In this document: positions 9,896 through 20,375 of the stretch, one piece after another
How positions within the stretch are numbered: the stretch's first letter is position 1
Layout of the letters: each line of letters starts with the position of its first letter
Assembly: GCA_964035575.1 (NCBI GenBank)
Contig: OZ037905.1
Coordinates: 1,079,001-1,143,000 of the forward strand
Length of the DNA: 64,000 nt
Origin: Rhynchopus sp. YZ270_cl-10
Lineage: Eukaryota > Euglenozoa > Diplonemea > Diplonemida > Diplonemidae
Direction: 5' to 3'
The notes under the pieces: model-generated
Databases searched by the model: none
The model's input: only the letters and a program-made list of their open reading frames with translations
What the model was told of the DNA's origin: nothing
Made by a program: the position numbers and the translations under genes

Positions 9896-12800
9896 CTATT
9901 CCGAAACGGCGGAGGCAGACTCCAATGGATCCCATGCTGTAACAGCTTGGGGTTCTGGTCTGTTCTGGACGTCCACCACTTCACCACACCCAAGGAAACT
10001 TAGTACCTTTTCATCCACAATGTGCGTTCTATTCTCAAGACAGGAAGCGACCATATCGATCATTGTGTCCACACCTGCGCATTCACCTCCATTGTCAAGC
10101 AGACTCGCAATATCGCCTTCACGCCAGCTTCTCCAATAGGCCCGACTCCATCCCCACTCCACTTCACTCCCCCCTGGAGACCCTGCCTGCGCAATCGCCT
10201 TATTCACTTCGTACACTGTCACCACTCCTTTATGAGTCAAACTCCAGGAATCAATAGGACGTTGTAATGGGGTGTACACTGCAGACGCCCTATCCTCGAG
10301 AAGGTTAACGTGAAGGGAGAGAGTACGGCGGGAAGCTGCGACTTTAGCAAGCAACCACGTCAGCTCCAATCCACTACTGAACGAAGTGATAAACTTCTGC
10401 GAAACGCTTCCTACACTACAAGACAGAATCGGTCCAGTTAACAGACCCACTGTTAAAGGTTGTCCACCTTTTCCTTCACGGCGTTCGCCAGTCTGCATTG
10501 CGCGTACAAAACGGAACGCCGCTTCAGTCGGCATAACACAAGGTTTTGTTCCATTCCAAGATACAACCGACGCTGCACCAACAATAGAGATGACCATTCC
10601 TTCCGTCCGCTCGGCAGAGGAAATGATTTTGAGAAGAGGTTCATCCAAACCAGCAATGTTCAACTCTTTCGTTTCATCGATTGCAAGAAAAATTGACGCA
10701 ATACAGCCGTTTCGTGTATTGTACACCTTAGCTGGGGAGGTGTAAGGCAGCACCATGGTTTCAGATGAGGAAGACGAAAAGGACCCAGGCTGCAGCGGAT
10801 TGGCCATACGCCCTGTCATGGTGAAGTGACCACCTCCCATGGTGGAGTTCCCTCCTGACACCTCTTCGAGCTTCATCCGAACCCTCGCTTCTCTTCCTTT
10901 GAGGGAGCGTGGAAGGAGCACCCAGAGATCGCATTTCTTCGCAACACCACGAAGCTGCATGGAAGGCATTTCGTGTACATACGGTTTGCCGAGAGATGCG
11001 TAGTCCCGCGACTGAGCGTTGTAGTCGAACGATGCTGCCTCGAATTCTAGGACCTCGGAGAGCACTTCTTGTGCGACGGTGACGGCACCTTGGATGCCGA
11101 GGCCTTCAATGCGTGCAGCCTTGTTTACGGTGTGTCCAAAGTAGTCGCAGCGTCCGGTGACCGGGTTGTAGTCGAGCTCGACGTTGCCGAAGGAGATGCC
11201 AATGCGGACGGCGATGCCGCCGGATTGGGTGCTGGGGTCGTGGGCGCAGTGGGGGTGGAGGTTGAGCTCGTCGGGCCATTCTGCGTGGTACAGTTCTTCT
11301 TGCGCTTCGAGACCAAATGTGCATGCATCGACGGCAGAGTCAAAGGCAACCATATAAGCATCGCCAATGGTCTTCACCTCATACCCGTGGTTGCGTTTGA
11401 GACACCTCCGCATCACTTTGTTGTGGATCCGAAGACACTCCTTCATACACCGTGGGGTCCGTTCCCACAGAACCGTGGACTGCACAATGTCGGTAAACGC
11501 CAAGGCGATGGTGCTGCTTCTCGATCCCGGGGGCAAATCGTTGTCACGCTCCGCTTCGTAGGGTACGCAGTTCAGCTTTTCGAAGAGCGAGTCTGGGAGG
11601 AACGGTCGGTAGGATTTGAGGTTCGTTGTCATCACCTCCATTGCACGGTACATGATGTCGAGCTCGAGAATGGCAGAGGCTTTTGGTGGAGCGGTTGCGA
11701 CCTTCATGAGCGCAGCGTCGCACATCACTTCTGATACATTGGTGAAGGGGCGGGTGAGAAGGAGGTTCGCGACACAGAAGAGCAGAACTGAAGACAAAAT
11801 TACTACTAAGACCACTACGACGGCTTCGCCGTTCTTTGCGCGAAGGTCGCTTTGGAGTGAGTCGGACTCAGCGTCAAGCTGTTGTTGGGTTATCACCGTG
11901 GCGCGGTCTGCATGCCCCATAATAGCATCGCGAGGTATCACTGCTGCGACACTCACATCAAACCCCTTCCTCTTCCCAGTCACATCCTCCTCACTCTGCA
12001 CCATCTCCACAAAGTATTGTTTGTCATCTGCCTTCATAATAACGTCCTCTGATTCTGCCAGATCGCGAACCTGTTGTGCGCTTAACGCAATCCGGAAGAC
12101 CTGAAAGCTTGACATTGCGCCCACAAAACCGGATCCGACCAGATACGCATTCCCTGTAGCAGCAGGGACGTAAAGATAGGAGATGTACGATTGGTCGTGC
12201 AGCTCGCCGTTTACGTAGGAAGTGCAGTGTTCCCCTACCCTGTACACTACAGCAAGGTTCACCCAGGTGCCCTTTTTGATGCCGGTGGTGATGGGTTTGG
12301 TCTCGCAGCCGTATGCCATAATGTTAAAGGAGGCACGACCGGAGGCAAAGAGCGTGACGCTGGTTTCGCCTTCGAAGGATTCTGTGAAGAGGCGGGCGTC
12401 TCTGCTGTTTGGGGTCACGTCTTCGTCAACCCTGTACCGTACGAAGAGGGTGTACGAACGGAGAAAGAAATTCCCCCTCAGCGAGCATTTATCTGGGGAT
12501 TCACGGAAAACACAAGTGCGTCTTCCGTCTCCAAAGCCAGTGGTGGTGTTGTAAAAAGGGTCGTCACTTCTCCATATAATAGTCGGGTTGTTACTGAGCG
12601 TTGACGACACCAATGGATTCGTTGTGGTCAAATTGAGGTACACATGAACAGCGTTCCCTCCGTTGAAGATGATGTCACGTTGGAATTGCTGGCTTGCATC
12701 TGCCTGAGGACGGAGCTCCACCTCATACATCGAGGCGCTGTAGTCGCGCACATACTCTGACGGGGTAGGATGCGATCGCAGATCCATGATACGTTCCCCT

Positions 12801-15292
12801 TCTGACACGAAGTAGTCCCTTTGATTGAATTCGGAGCTGTACTCGGTGAGTCTACCACCACGTTGCTCTTCGACCTCCAGAAGCAGATGACCTAATGCAT
12901 TATTAATGACCACAGAAGAGCGGATCAATGTGTTAACCTGGACACGTGGTACGTAGACCCCTAGAATAAAGGTTTGGTCGATCATCTCCGTCTCTGCAGT
13001 ATCGCTGTCTGCGAGAATGAGACCAGAGATGCGTTCAAATACCACCACCTTCATCTCAGGCATTCCCGAATGCAGTACTGCCTCCCTCATTTTATCTTTT
13101 AGTTGCGCGATAGAAATGCTTGCAGTAACAGCACCAAGATACTCCCCTGCGGTTCCGTATAGCGGGGATGCAACCGAATACGTTGGTGCCTCTGCTGCCC
13201 CATATCTGCACGGTGTATAGGAGCAGACAAACGAATGTCTTTCCCCCATGACCCACGTTGTGTCGCCTTCCTGGAGCCGCTTCGTGAGGTCCAGAGAATT
13301 GATGAGCACATTGCCGATTCTGTTCGTAGGGATGTCGAATTGATCGGGGGACCTCCAAACGGCGTTTCCCACCCCATAGGTCCCGTCGGGGTAGCGGTCG
13401 GCGACGTGGGTGGGGATGTAAACGGTGTGGTTGTCTTGGAATTTGGGCGCATTGGAGGATACGAAGATTGCGTCTGCGTAGAGGTTCTTCACAGAGCGGG
13501 TGGCGAGGGACCAGCCTTGAGCTAAGGCGGGTTCTGCCTCACCCATCAAGCGGTTGTACTGTGCCCACCATGCAGCAGACGAGCTGTTGGAATGCTTGTA
13601 GATGCGGCTAACAGCGTGGACCTTCTCCTCCCCCACCTCGACAATGCTTAGCAATTCCGATCGGATGAACCGAACCAACGCCTGCCGTGCGTCGTGTGAT
13701 TGCACCTCAATGCTTTGCCCCAAACTGCCTCTCACCTGATTTAACGCAAGCTTTCCTGAATCCATTGCAGTATCGGTTGCGGTAATCCCAGCATCGCGAG
13801 CCAAAACGAAAGAGACACTCCCCACTGCAAGAAGTGAAGAGACAGCAAGCAATGTGGTCGCCGAAGCGAGGGAAAGGTGCCGCCGTCCATTTCCGTTGCG
13901 GGCTAACTGAACGGGAAGCTTCAGGGCGCTTCCGTTTTGGTGGTAAAGAACGAAGACTACCAATCCGAAAAGCATTGCGATCAACACTACACAGACCTTC
14001 ATCGCAAGGCTAAATTCAAACCCATCTGATGCAAACTCCCCAAACCCCTCTGGCAGGCTTGAGATACTCAACAGTACTTCTCTTTCGTCCGCGACCGCGT
14101 CGCTCCTAGTTTCCAAGGAATCCCCTGATTGCAACATATCATGAGCTATCAAATCCTCAGAAGCAAGAATCGAATGCACAGGAATTGAAATAAATGCAGA
14201 TTTGCCTCTTATCGCCTCCGCCTTGCTGTCTTCAGATCGAGACCATATGACCACGTACCCGATAGCACCATGCTTCTCTGCAAGGCGAGCCGAAGTGTAC
14301 AATTCACATAACACCTTTGTGCTGGATACAAAAACCACCTTGCCTTCAACCCCTGCAAAATCCATCTCCGTGCACGCCCCTTCCAGCTGTACCCCAGAGA
14401 ATACCACCCCAGCCTGCAGCATATTTTTTTGCACTCTCGGAAGCAGCTCATTACCCCAAAGGCATACTCCCCCTTCCTCTTCCTTGCCTTCTCTGTACAC
14501 CTTCATTGGGCAGCGGTTACATAAACGGTGCGATTCTTCCACTTCATTGGAGCATTTTCCGATTAATCCTAGATCCGGACAATATTCACCGTATTCCCCT
14601 TCTTCACCCTTCTCTTCTTCGCAGGAAACATCTAAATAGCCTCGCACCTCGTTTTGCTGAACCCAATCAAAGATAAGACCGCCACCTCCACGGGACATAT
14701 ACTGAGTCGCAAGACCGATTTCGTCGTGGTACGGAATTCCTACTCGGGATTCTGGCATTTGTTGATTTGCGGCGAGAGAATCGATCATGATGGAAGCTGG
14801 TACTCCAAGGTTGAAAGTCATTGGGTCTACATTTCCGGGGAGGCATGGTGACGCTGGGGCTCCACCACGACGCAGCACAATAGTACCATTTCTGTCTGAA
14901 TAATCTTCTTCTGAGCATCCGTAACGTGAAATGTCATTGAAATCCGCGGTATTGTTTCCCGCAAAGGAGATGGGAAATTCAACTCGATACAGCGGATGGT
15001 CTGGGTGGAGGTTGCTGAGGGTATGATAGGGGAATACCTCTACCTGAAATAGGCAAAACCGCGACGCAAGCTCCTTCGGGTGGGTGATCTGTAATGCTAA
15101 GGGACACACCGCACGGCATCGTTCCTTTTCCTGCCAATGATCTGGATTGCACACTACAGAAAGGTCTGGCGATGTTTTACTCCATTCACGCCAGAAAATT
15201 CCGTTTCCAACAGACGCAACGCAACTACCTTCAGAAGGGAAGCATGCTGGTGCGCCTGCGAGAGACAACGCGACTAACCCATACCAAATCAT
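9896..15292 (-). CDS. Receptor-type adenylyl cyclase with PA, cache and LamG-like regions
   Basis: A single 1798-residue frame without introns. A signal peptide (1-16) is followed by a Cys-rich region, a protease-associated-like domain (about 290-400), membrane segments near 428-450 and 476-498, a cache-type sensor region (about 515-830 and 1085-1150), a LamG/concanavalin-like domain (about 940-1080), a membrane segment at 1156-1178, and a class III cyclase domain (about 1260-1460). FTDI (Asp1268) and TIGDAYM (Asp1311) give both metal-binding aspartates. Lys1307 and Asp1383 are at the positions that select ATP, and Asn1390 and Arg1394 are present, so cAMP is the expected product. A second, degenerate cyclase-like region (about 1528-1710) keeps VGLLTG and VGS-like motifs but lacks the metal aspartates. 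It is likely a plasma-membrane sensor coupling an external cue to cAMP. The ATG start is preceded by a long pyrimidine stretch. Confidence 0.9.
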   Translation of the reverse strand: MIWYGLVALSLAGAPACFPSEGSCVASVGNGIFWREWSKTSPDLSVVCNPDHWQEKERCRAVCPLALQITHPKELASRFCLFQVEVFPYHTLSNLHPDHPLYRVEFPISFAGNNTADFNDISRYGCSEEDYSDRNGTIVLRRGGAPASPCLPGNVDPMTFNLGVPASIMIDSLAANQQMPESRVGIPYHDEIGLATQYMSRGGGGLIFDWVQQNEVRGYLDVSCEEEKGEEGEYGEYCPDLGLIGKCSNEVEESHRLCNRCPMKVYREGKEEEGGVCLWGNELLPRVQKNMLQAGVVFSGVQLEGACTEMDFAGVEGKVVFVSSTKVLCELYTSARLAEKHGAIGYVVIWSRSEDSKAEAIRGKSAFISIPVHSILASEDLIAHDMLQSGDSLETRSDAVADEREVLLSISSLPEGFGEFASDGFEFSLAMKVCVVLIAMLFGLVVFVLYHQNGSALKLPVQLARNGNGRRHLSLASATTLLAVSSLLAVGSVSFVLARDAGITATDTAMDSGKLALNQVRGSLGQSIEVQSHDARQALVRFIRSELLSIVEVGEEKVHAVSRIYKHSNSSSAAWWAQYNRLMGEAEPALAQGWSLATRSVKNLYADAIFVSSNAPKFQDNHTVYIPTHVADRYPDGTYGVGNAVWRSPDQFDIPTNRIGNVLINSLDLTKRLQEGDTTWVMGERHSFVCSYTPCRYGAAEAPTYSVASPLYGTAGEYLGAVTASISIAQLKDKMREAVLHSGMPEMKVVVFERISGLILADSDTAETEMIDQTFILGVYVPRVQVNTLIRSSVVINNALGHLLLEVEEQRGGRLTEYSSEFNQRDYFVSEGERIMDLRSHPTPSEYVRDYSASMYEVELRPQADASQQFQRDIIFNGGNAVHVYLNLTTTNPLVSSTLSNNPTIIWRSDDPFYNTTTGFGDGRRTCVFRESPDKCSLRGNFFLRSYTLFVRYRVDEDVTPNSRDARLFTESFEGETSVTLFASGRASFNIMAYGCETKPITTGIKKGTWVNLAVVYRVGEHCTSYVNGELHDQSYISYLYVPAATGNAYLVGSGFVGAMSSFQVFRIALSAQQVRDLAESEDVIMKADDKQYFVEMVQSEEDVTGKRKGFDVSVAAVIPRDAIMGHADRATVITQQQLDAESDSLQSDLRAKNGEAVVVVLVVILSSVLLFCVANLLLTRPFTNVSEVMCDAALMKVATAPPKASAILELDIMYRAMEVMTTNLKSYRPFLPDSLFEKLNCVPYEAERDNDLPPGSRSSTIALAFTDIVQSTVLWERTPRCMKECLRIHNKVMRRCLKRNHGYEVKTIGDAYMVAFDSAVDACTFGLEAQEELYHAEWPDELNLHPHCAHDPSTQSGGIAVRIGISFGNVELDYNPVTGRCDYFGHTVNKAARIEGLGIQGAVTVAQEVLSEVLEFEAASFDYNAQSRDYASLGKPYVHEMPSMQLRGVAKKCDLWVLLPRSLKGREARVRMKLEEVSGGNSTMGGGHFTMTGRMANPLQPGSFSSSSSETMVLPYTSPAKVYNTRNGCIASIFLAIDETKELNIAGLDEPLLKIISSAERTEGMVISIVGAASVVSWNGTKPCVMPTEAAFRFVRAMQTGERREGKGGQPLTVGLLTGPILSCSVGSVSQKFITSFSSGLELTWLLAKVAASRRTLSLHVNLLEDRASAVYTPLQRPIDSWSLTHKGVVTVYEVNKAIAQAGSPGGSEVEWGWSRAYWRSWREGDIASLLDNGGECAGVDTMIDMVASCLENRTHIVDEKVLSFLGCGEVVDVQNRPEPQAVTAWDPLESASAVSE

Positions 15293-16054
15293 GGAGAAAT
15301 GAAATGGAAAAGAAGGATAAAAAAAATCCGAAAAAAAAAAAAGAAAAAAAAAAGACTCGCTAAAAAAAGGGTGAAAGTTTGAGGAGGTAGTTTTGGTTAG
15401 TCACCTTTAAAAAAAAAAGGTACAGATGCGAGTCTAAGTTGATATGAGTAAGGTGTTGATATAATGCAGAAAAGGAAGAAAAAATAAAATAAAATAATAA
15501 CACAGTGAGTAAAGGGAACGGGAAGGGGAGCAAGGGATGAAGGAAGGGGAGGGGGATGAGAAAGACCAGAGGGATGTGAGGTGATGTGTATGGGGGGGGA
15601 GGGGGGGTTGTCTGGTGGGTTTGCTGTATTTGTATTTTGGTGGGAGGATTTGTGGGAAAGTAAAAAAAAAAACATTGATCCGGAGGAGGGGAGAAATTAT
15701 TTTCAAAATAAATAAAACGGAGAAGTTGAAAAGTGCAAATGCCTTTAAAAAAAATGTGTAAAAGGTTCGTAGGGTTTGTGCACAACAGAAAAGAAAAAAC
15801 GCGCGCTTGTTTTTGAAAGCGCGCAAAAGGACAAAAAGGGGGGTTGTTTGTCCAATACCGTTTCCCCCCCCCCTTCCCTTTCCCCTTTTTTTTTGCAGTT
15901 ACCCCATCAAAGGGGGAATGCGTTGTTATTATCCTTCGTTTTAAAAAACCAACAGTGGTTCGCATGTTGAAGAGAGAAAGAAGGGATAGATAGTATGAAG
16001 TCATCATCACCAGGCTGTCATCTCCACGCATCGTTTGCGTAAATCCCCTTCAAA

Positions 16055-16181
16055 CCACCTGATTTTTACCCCGCGTATAGGCCCGAAAAGGCGCGTAAAG
16101 GCCCGAAAAGGCCAAACCCCACCCATTTTCCCCAGCCTTTACGCGCTCTACGCGCCTATACGCGGGGGTAAAAATCAGGTA
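16055..16181. mobile_element. Palindromic miniature element, CCACCTGATT family
   Basis: Ends CCACCTGATTTTTACCCCGC and GGGGTAAAAATCAGGT, same as at 5018-5104. The core repeats GGCCCGAAAAGG and then inverted GCGCCTATACGCG blocks. Confidence 0.65.
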
Positions 16182-16367
16182 GTCAAAGCGGTGCTTTGAT
16201 CCCAACGCTTCAATTCACGTCAGGTAATGTGACGCTTTTTGGGAAGAACGTCATTTTTTAAAATATGCCTAAAAAAAGGTGACTGCTGAATAGGGGAAGA
16301 AAAAGGTGTAGTTGATAGTTGAAAGACAAAGCCCTATCGTGACCAGTCCTACCCCAAAATAAATTGG

Positions 16368-16410
16368 TTTCATATACTATCTATTCTACTGAATAGAAGG
16401 TATATGAAAC
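16368..16410. repeat. Near-perfect hairpin
   Basis: GTTTCATATACTATCTATTC, a 4-nt loop, then GAATAGAAGGTATATGAAAC. The CATATAC phrase recalls the palindrome inside the element at 5943-6190 and a half copy at 8996-9030. Confidence 0.6.
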
Positions 16411-16464
16411 ATGACAAAAAAAAGAAAGAAAAGTTGAATAGCTATTTTTTCCTCATTTTTTTCC

Positions 16465-16520
16465 AAATTTGCTGGAGTTTAGTGGAGGTTTTGGTGGTAT
16501 CAAAACTCCACCAAAATTTC
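16465..16520. repeat. Dispersed repeat R4, copy 1
   Basis: TTTGCTGGAGTTTAGTGGAG followed by an inverted AACTCCACCAAAATTT. The reverse-oriented relative is at 19855-19915, and a weaker one at 33955-34005. Confidence 0.5.
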
Positions 16521-16946
16521 AGCCAAAATCAGATGCAACATGCCTTGCGTGCATGCGTATTTTTAAGTGGACATATAATATTTAATGTGTCCCCTCGGGA
16601 ACGCTAAAAGAGGAATTGAAGGTTGCACAGAGTTCTGAGGGTTGCAGGGGGTAAGATAGATGCAAAGCAAAAAGGACCGAGTTTGTTGTGGCAAAGTGGA
16701 CAGACGACTCAAAAGCTCAGAAGCTAGGAGCCTTCGTTTAGCCATTCGCAAAAAAAAAAAAAGGCTCAGAAAAAATAGCAATAAAAGGAAGGAAAGGAGA
16801 GGAACAAGAAAACTTGAAAGACGCGATGTGCAAGAGCGCAAAACTTAAAATTGAAGAAACATATTGAAATTGAACAAAAAAAAACAATGTGTTTGTCTAA
16901 CAGACATCCACATCCCTTATGGATGGGAGAAGAGAAAAGAAAGAAA

Positions 16947-16987
16947 CGTTTATAGATGAACCTAAGCCTCTCGTTGCTTAGTCACCT
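16947..16987 (+). repeat. Type A hairpin
   Basis: CGTTTATAGATGAACCTAAG then CCTCTCGTTGCTTAGTCACC. Standard loop box and TAAGC/GCTTA stem. Confidence 0.7.
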
Positions 16988-17263
16988 AGAAAAAGTTTTA
17001 TCAGATAAACGTAAGCCAGGTTAGGCACTAAAAAGAGGGAAAAAAACCCCCCATACACACACAATCTTTTGACTCAGACTTTTTACGGGATGGGTGGTTA
17101 GAACGATCCGTTTCTGGCCAAAAGGGGAGGCGGTTGAGGGGTGGCCCTGTCGCAGGGTGCTTTCTCTGACACACACAAAAAAAACAAAACCAAATTAAGA
17201 AAATGACCAAAAACCTTTTGCATCTCAATGGATGCGGGGATACCACTCTTTCCTCTTTTATTT

Positions 17264-18007
17264 TTATGAGGAAAAGAATTTGAATACGCCGTAAAACGTT
17301 GTGTAGATGAAGGCAACGAATACAAGACAACACACCACTAGGGTGCCTGCGAGCAGCCCTGCCACGGTGAGACACATATTTAGAATTGCGGTCGATGAGT
17401 ATCCAAACAACCACATCAACACCGTGAACGGGAACAACAGCACTGCAAGCATCATTCCTAGAATCAGCGCAAGCTTCACAAACTCTGCATAAGGCACATC
17501 CTTCCCACTTCTACGCGGCAACTCCTTTGGCAACTCTCTTTCCTTCCTTTTTGGCTCCACAATTGGCACTTCAATTGGTGCTGCAGGGCGTTTCATTGCA
17601 GCCACACGACGTGCAAGGAATGGAGGCAAATTTTGCGGCAGATTTTTCGGAGCTACCCTTTGTTGACGTACCGGAGAAGACTCGATAGGGACCGGAACAG
17701 CAACCACACCTACCCCCTCTGCGACGGATGCAACAGGGACTCCATCGTCAGCACGGCCAATCAGACACCCCTTTCCTGCCCAGGATTCATGGCATGTGTC
17801 GCACACCCGTTTTTCCTTCGGGGTCGCAGAGTTGTCAGCGCGGTACTCCGCCTCGGAGAGGACCGGGCACGTCCGCTTGCTGCATCGCCAGCACACCGTG
17901 CCCCCGCAGCAGCGGCAGTGGTGGCGGGAGAGATACCCTACCGACACGGTGCACAGACAGCACTTCCATGACGTCACATCCCAATGCTGTCTTCCGATCT
18001 TTCCCAT
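17264..18007 (-). CDS. FYVE zinc-finger protein with C-terminal membrane segments
   Basis: A 247-residue protein. Residues 8-72 form a FYVE-type finger: an HWD motif, paired cysteines and SRHHCRCCG (28-35), which matches the R+HHCR patch that binds phosphatidylinositol 3-phosphate. A Pro-rich linker (105-165) follows, then hydrophobic segments at about 175-200 and 206-236. FYVE proteins with membrane helices (protrudin-like) act at endosomes or ER contact sites; that role here is inference. I chose the ATG at 18007 because the frame upstream is a low-complexity His/Ser/Phe/Pro run that reads like a leader. Upstream in the leader there is a pyrimidine tract ending CCCCAG. The next gene upstream (BMT5-like) ends 250 nt away on the same strand. 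Confidence 0.8.
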   Translation of the reverse strand: MGKIGRQHWDVTSWKCCLCTVSVGYLSRHHCRCCGGTVCWRCSKRTCPVLSEAEYRADNSATPKEKRVCDTCHESWAGKGCLIGRADDGVPVASVAEGVGVVAVPVPIESSPVRQQRVAPKNLPQNLPPFLARRVAAMKRPAAPIEVPIVEPKRKERELPKELPRRSGKDVPYAEFVKLALILGMMLAVLLFPFTVLMWLFGYSSTAILNMCLTVAGLLAGTLVVCCLVFVAFIYTTFYGVFKFFSS

Positions 18008-18257
18008 GAAAAAAGGGGAAAAAACTGGGGAAAAGGAGAGAGAAAGAGGGAGGGGAGAAAATGTGTTGCTAAGAGAGTGTTGGAAGGGGTGGTGGTGGAT
18101 GAAAGAATGCAAAGTGGTGGTGGATTTTTTTCGTTCTTTTCCGTAAATCGGTCTGATAATTTTGTATAAAAAAAGAAAACAAAGAAACTAGGTCTGAGAA
18201 AAACCCCTCCAAAAAAAAAAGCCCTCCGGAACCCCTGGTTTTTTTTCCGTTCATTTT

Positions 18258-19109
18258 TCATTCCGCAAGGAGAACGAATGTCTTGCGGATGGGTCCGGTG
18301 GGCTTCTTCTTCTTTTTCTTCTTTTGAACGGGCTTGACTGGCTGCGCCTCGCCTTTGACGGTGCGGAGACGGGCACGGTATTTTCTGATACCTTGCTGAT
18401 GTTTGATTGTTTTGAGATGCTGTGCCAGCTGCTCTGCTCCGGTGCAGGACAGAGTACACGGATGGCAGGAGAGATGACGGAAGCACAGTTGTCTCCCCTC
18501 TTCACCGTACCCACTGGTGCCTGGTTTGGAAAGATCTCTGTCGTCACCCCAGGCTGGGTGGTATCCCGCAAAGTTCTGATGGTTAAACTTCAGTTCCTCC
18601 TCAAAAACGTACCCCGAACTGATTGCCGCCTTCTTCACCTCCTTAATACTGTACGGCGGTGTCGACGTTAACGTCAGCTTCATAATCCCTTCTGTTGGTT
18701 GAATTGCTTTTAATGACGCAAACATTTTTTTGAAAAATTCGATATGAACGTTTGCACGCGACCATTTCCCTCCACGCTCTGCTTGCTGGGAATACCCGAG
18801 ATGCGGGAAGTTGAAGTGCACCTCATCAAACCCACTGCCAAGAATCACCGAATCTTTTAGCACTTCATGTTCGTGCACCTTTGTGCAGTCAACCCCATAA
18901 AACACGTCACCTCCATTCCCTTTAACGGTTGCCTCCCTTTTGTCCACTGCTTCCTTTGTGTACAGCCGCTCCTGGGCCTCCCTCGTGGGGAGTACGCTCC
19001 CATACACATCTGCCCCCTTCACCATTGCAGACAACGCAGCGGAGTAGGCCATATCCCCGTCCCCTATCACCAAAATCTTCTTATTCTTCTCGCTCTTCAC
19101 TTCCCCCAT
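18258..19109 (-). CDS. BMT5-like rRNA methyltransferase (DUF2431) with C2H2-like finger
   Basis: A 283-residue protein. Residues 11-27 carry the SAM-binding glycine motif ILVIGDGDMAYSAAL typical of the DUF2431/BMT5 family, which methylates N3 of a uridine in large-subunit rRNA. DEVHFNFPHLG (95-105) is the second family signature. After residue 205 comes a Cys/His cluster (Cys218, Cys222, His231, His237) that could be a C2H2-type finger, then a run of seven lysines and a basic tail fitting nucleolar targeting. The start at 19109 (MGEVKSEKNKK) is the first ATG in frame; an upstream TTG is not needed. The short spacing to the FYVE gene (250 nt) and to the small gene at 19382 (272 nt) makes this the most compact gene group here. 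Confidence 0.8.
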   Translation of the reverse strand: MGEVKSEKNKKILVIGDGDMAYSAALSAMVKGADVYGSVLPTREAQERLYTKEAVDKREATVKGNGGDVFYGVDCTKVHEHEVLKDSVILGSGFDEVHFNFPHLGYSQQAERGGKWSRANVHIEFFKKMFASLKAIQPTEGIMKLTLTSTPPYSIKEVKKAAISSGYVFEEELKFNHQNFAGYHPAWGDDRDLSKPGTSGYGEEGRQLCFRHLSCHPCTLSCTGAEQLAQHLKTIKHQQGIRKYRARLRTVKGEAQPVKPVQKKKKKKKPTGPIRKTFVLLAE

Positions 19110-19381
19110 TGTGATATCTATCAAGTGTACGCTCCTTTGTGGTAATTAAATTGGGGGTAGGGGGAGATGAGGGAGATGAGGGGATGGGAGGGGGAGACAG
19201 GAAGAAAAAATACACCTTTTTTGGTACAAAATAAACTACAACAAAACAGCAAATGTTACAAACAATAGGGAGAGGAGGGAAAAAGGAGTTGAAAAGTGCA
19301 AAAAACGGCTTCCCCTACACGACGCAGGGGCACCGGATGTGGGTACTGACCTCTAAAAAAAAAAGACAAAAATAAATAAAT

Positions 19382-19687
19382 CTAGTAGGAGAGGTGGTGG
19401 TTTTGGGGTGCGAGGCGGACTCTTTCTGGGGAGGCTGGGTTTGCACGCATGTTGGAGTCCATTTGCGCAGCGCGGTTGTGTTGGAGCGCCATCTCCGATT
19501 CGAGTCTGTGGAGTTCCGAGAGGAAGCGCGACTGCTGCTGCGCCTCTGAGGAGATGGTGTTGACGGTCTGCGTCTCCGCCATGTCTGCCACCATCCTGTA
19601 CCGCCTCGCCTCTGCCGCATCCGCACGCACCTGTGCAGCAAGCGCCTGGTCTCTTGCAAACTCCACTGCGGTCATCCTCGCTGCCAT
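19382..19687 (-). CDS. Small helical (coiled-coil) protein
   Basis: A 101-residue protein starting MAARMTAVEFARDQ. Residues 5-75 are rich in Ala, Glu, Arg and Gln with few helix breakers and look like one long amphipathic helix or coiled coil. The tail is Pro/Asn/His-rich. No domain is recognised. I chose the ATG at 19687; the frame upstream encodes a Ser/Pro/Lys-rich stretch unlike the rest. Its place between two genes of the same strand and its coding-like base composition support it as a real gene, but function is unknown. Confidence 0.6.
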   Translation of the reverse strand: MAARMTAVEFARDQALAAQVRADAAEARRYRMVADMAETQTVNTISSEAQQQSRFLSELHRLESEMALQHNRAAQMDSNMRANPASPERVRLAPQNHHLSY

Positions 19688-19854
19688 TTTTGGATTTTTT
19701 TTGGTTTTTGTGGACGTAAATAATAGTCTATAATGGTAGGGTGGTGGGGATGAGGATGGAAGAAGTGATATACGGCCGACCTGATTGCCGGAGTCGGTTT
19801 TTATAGTCAAAGAGAAGTTGAAAGTGAAAAACACCTCCTCAACTCATGGTCATC

Positions 19855-19915
19855 CCACCAAAATTTTGGTGGAGTTTAGTGGAGTAAAATACCACCAAAC
19901 TCCAGCAAATTTTTC
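19855..19915. repeat. Dispersed repeat R4, copy 2
   Basis: CCACCAAAATTTTGGTGGAG opens it and ACTCCAGCAAATTT closes it, the inverted form of the copy at 16465-16520. Confidence 0.5.
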
Positions 19916-20375
19916 AGGCAAAAAAATAGGTGCTCATTTTCACACAAAACCACAAAAAAAAACCCCCCCCCGAATAACTCAGTCGGTTTCGGGTCTACAG
20001 GCAGGCCATTTGTGTAAGGGGGGAGAAATGAGTGTTTCGATGATATGGTATAAATATGGGAGGGGAGAGATTCATGTAAACGACGTTTCCCGCAGAGTGA
20101 TAAAGTGGAAAATAAAATCTGACTTCAGGATTAAAAAAAAGAGAGAGAACAATTTGCTCACCTTCCGTCGATTCTATTTTCCTCTTTGCCAATACTTTGG
20201 AAAAAAAAACAGGGAAATAGCTTGGGTACTTTTGCTGGTTTCAAAACCAGAACGAGCTGGTTTACTGGTTTGGGGAAAAATAAAAAAAAAAAGTGGGATT
20301 CGGGATTCAGTTTTTCGCATCCCCCCTGCACCACTTTCCTCACAGAAGAAAGCCTCCCACGCAAGCGAACCCCTA

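Larger units (their letters stand above)
15293..17263. other. Gene-free spacer
   Basis: A/T- and purine-rich. It holds a palindromic miniature element (16055-16181), a 43-nt hairpin at 16368-16410 and a type A hairpin. I see no gene. Confidence 0.6.

Noticed and set aside
16260-16300. A minus-oriented type A hairpin (AAGGTGACT)
   Set aside because: Only the AAGGTGACT phrase is present; there is no loop box or second arm, so it does not count against the orientation rule.
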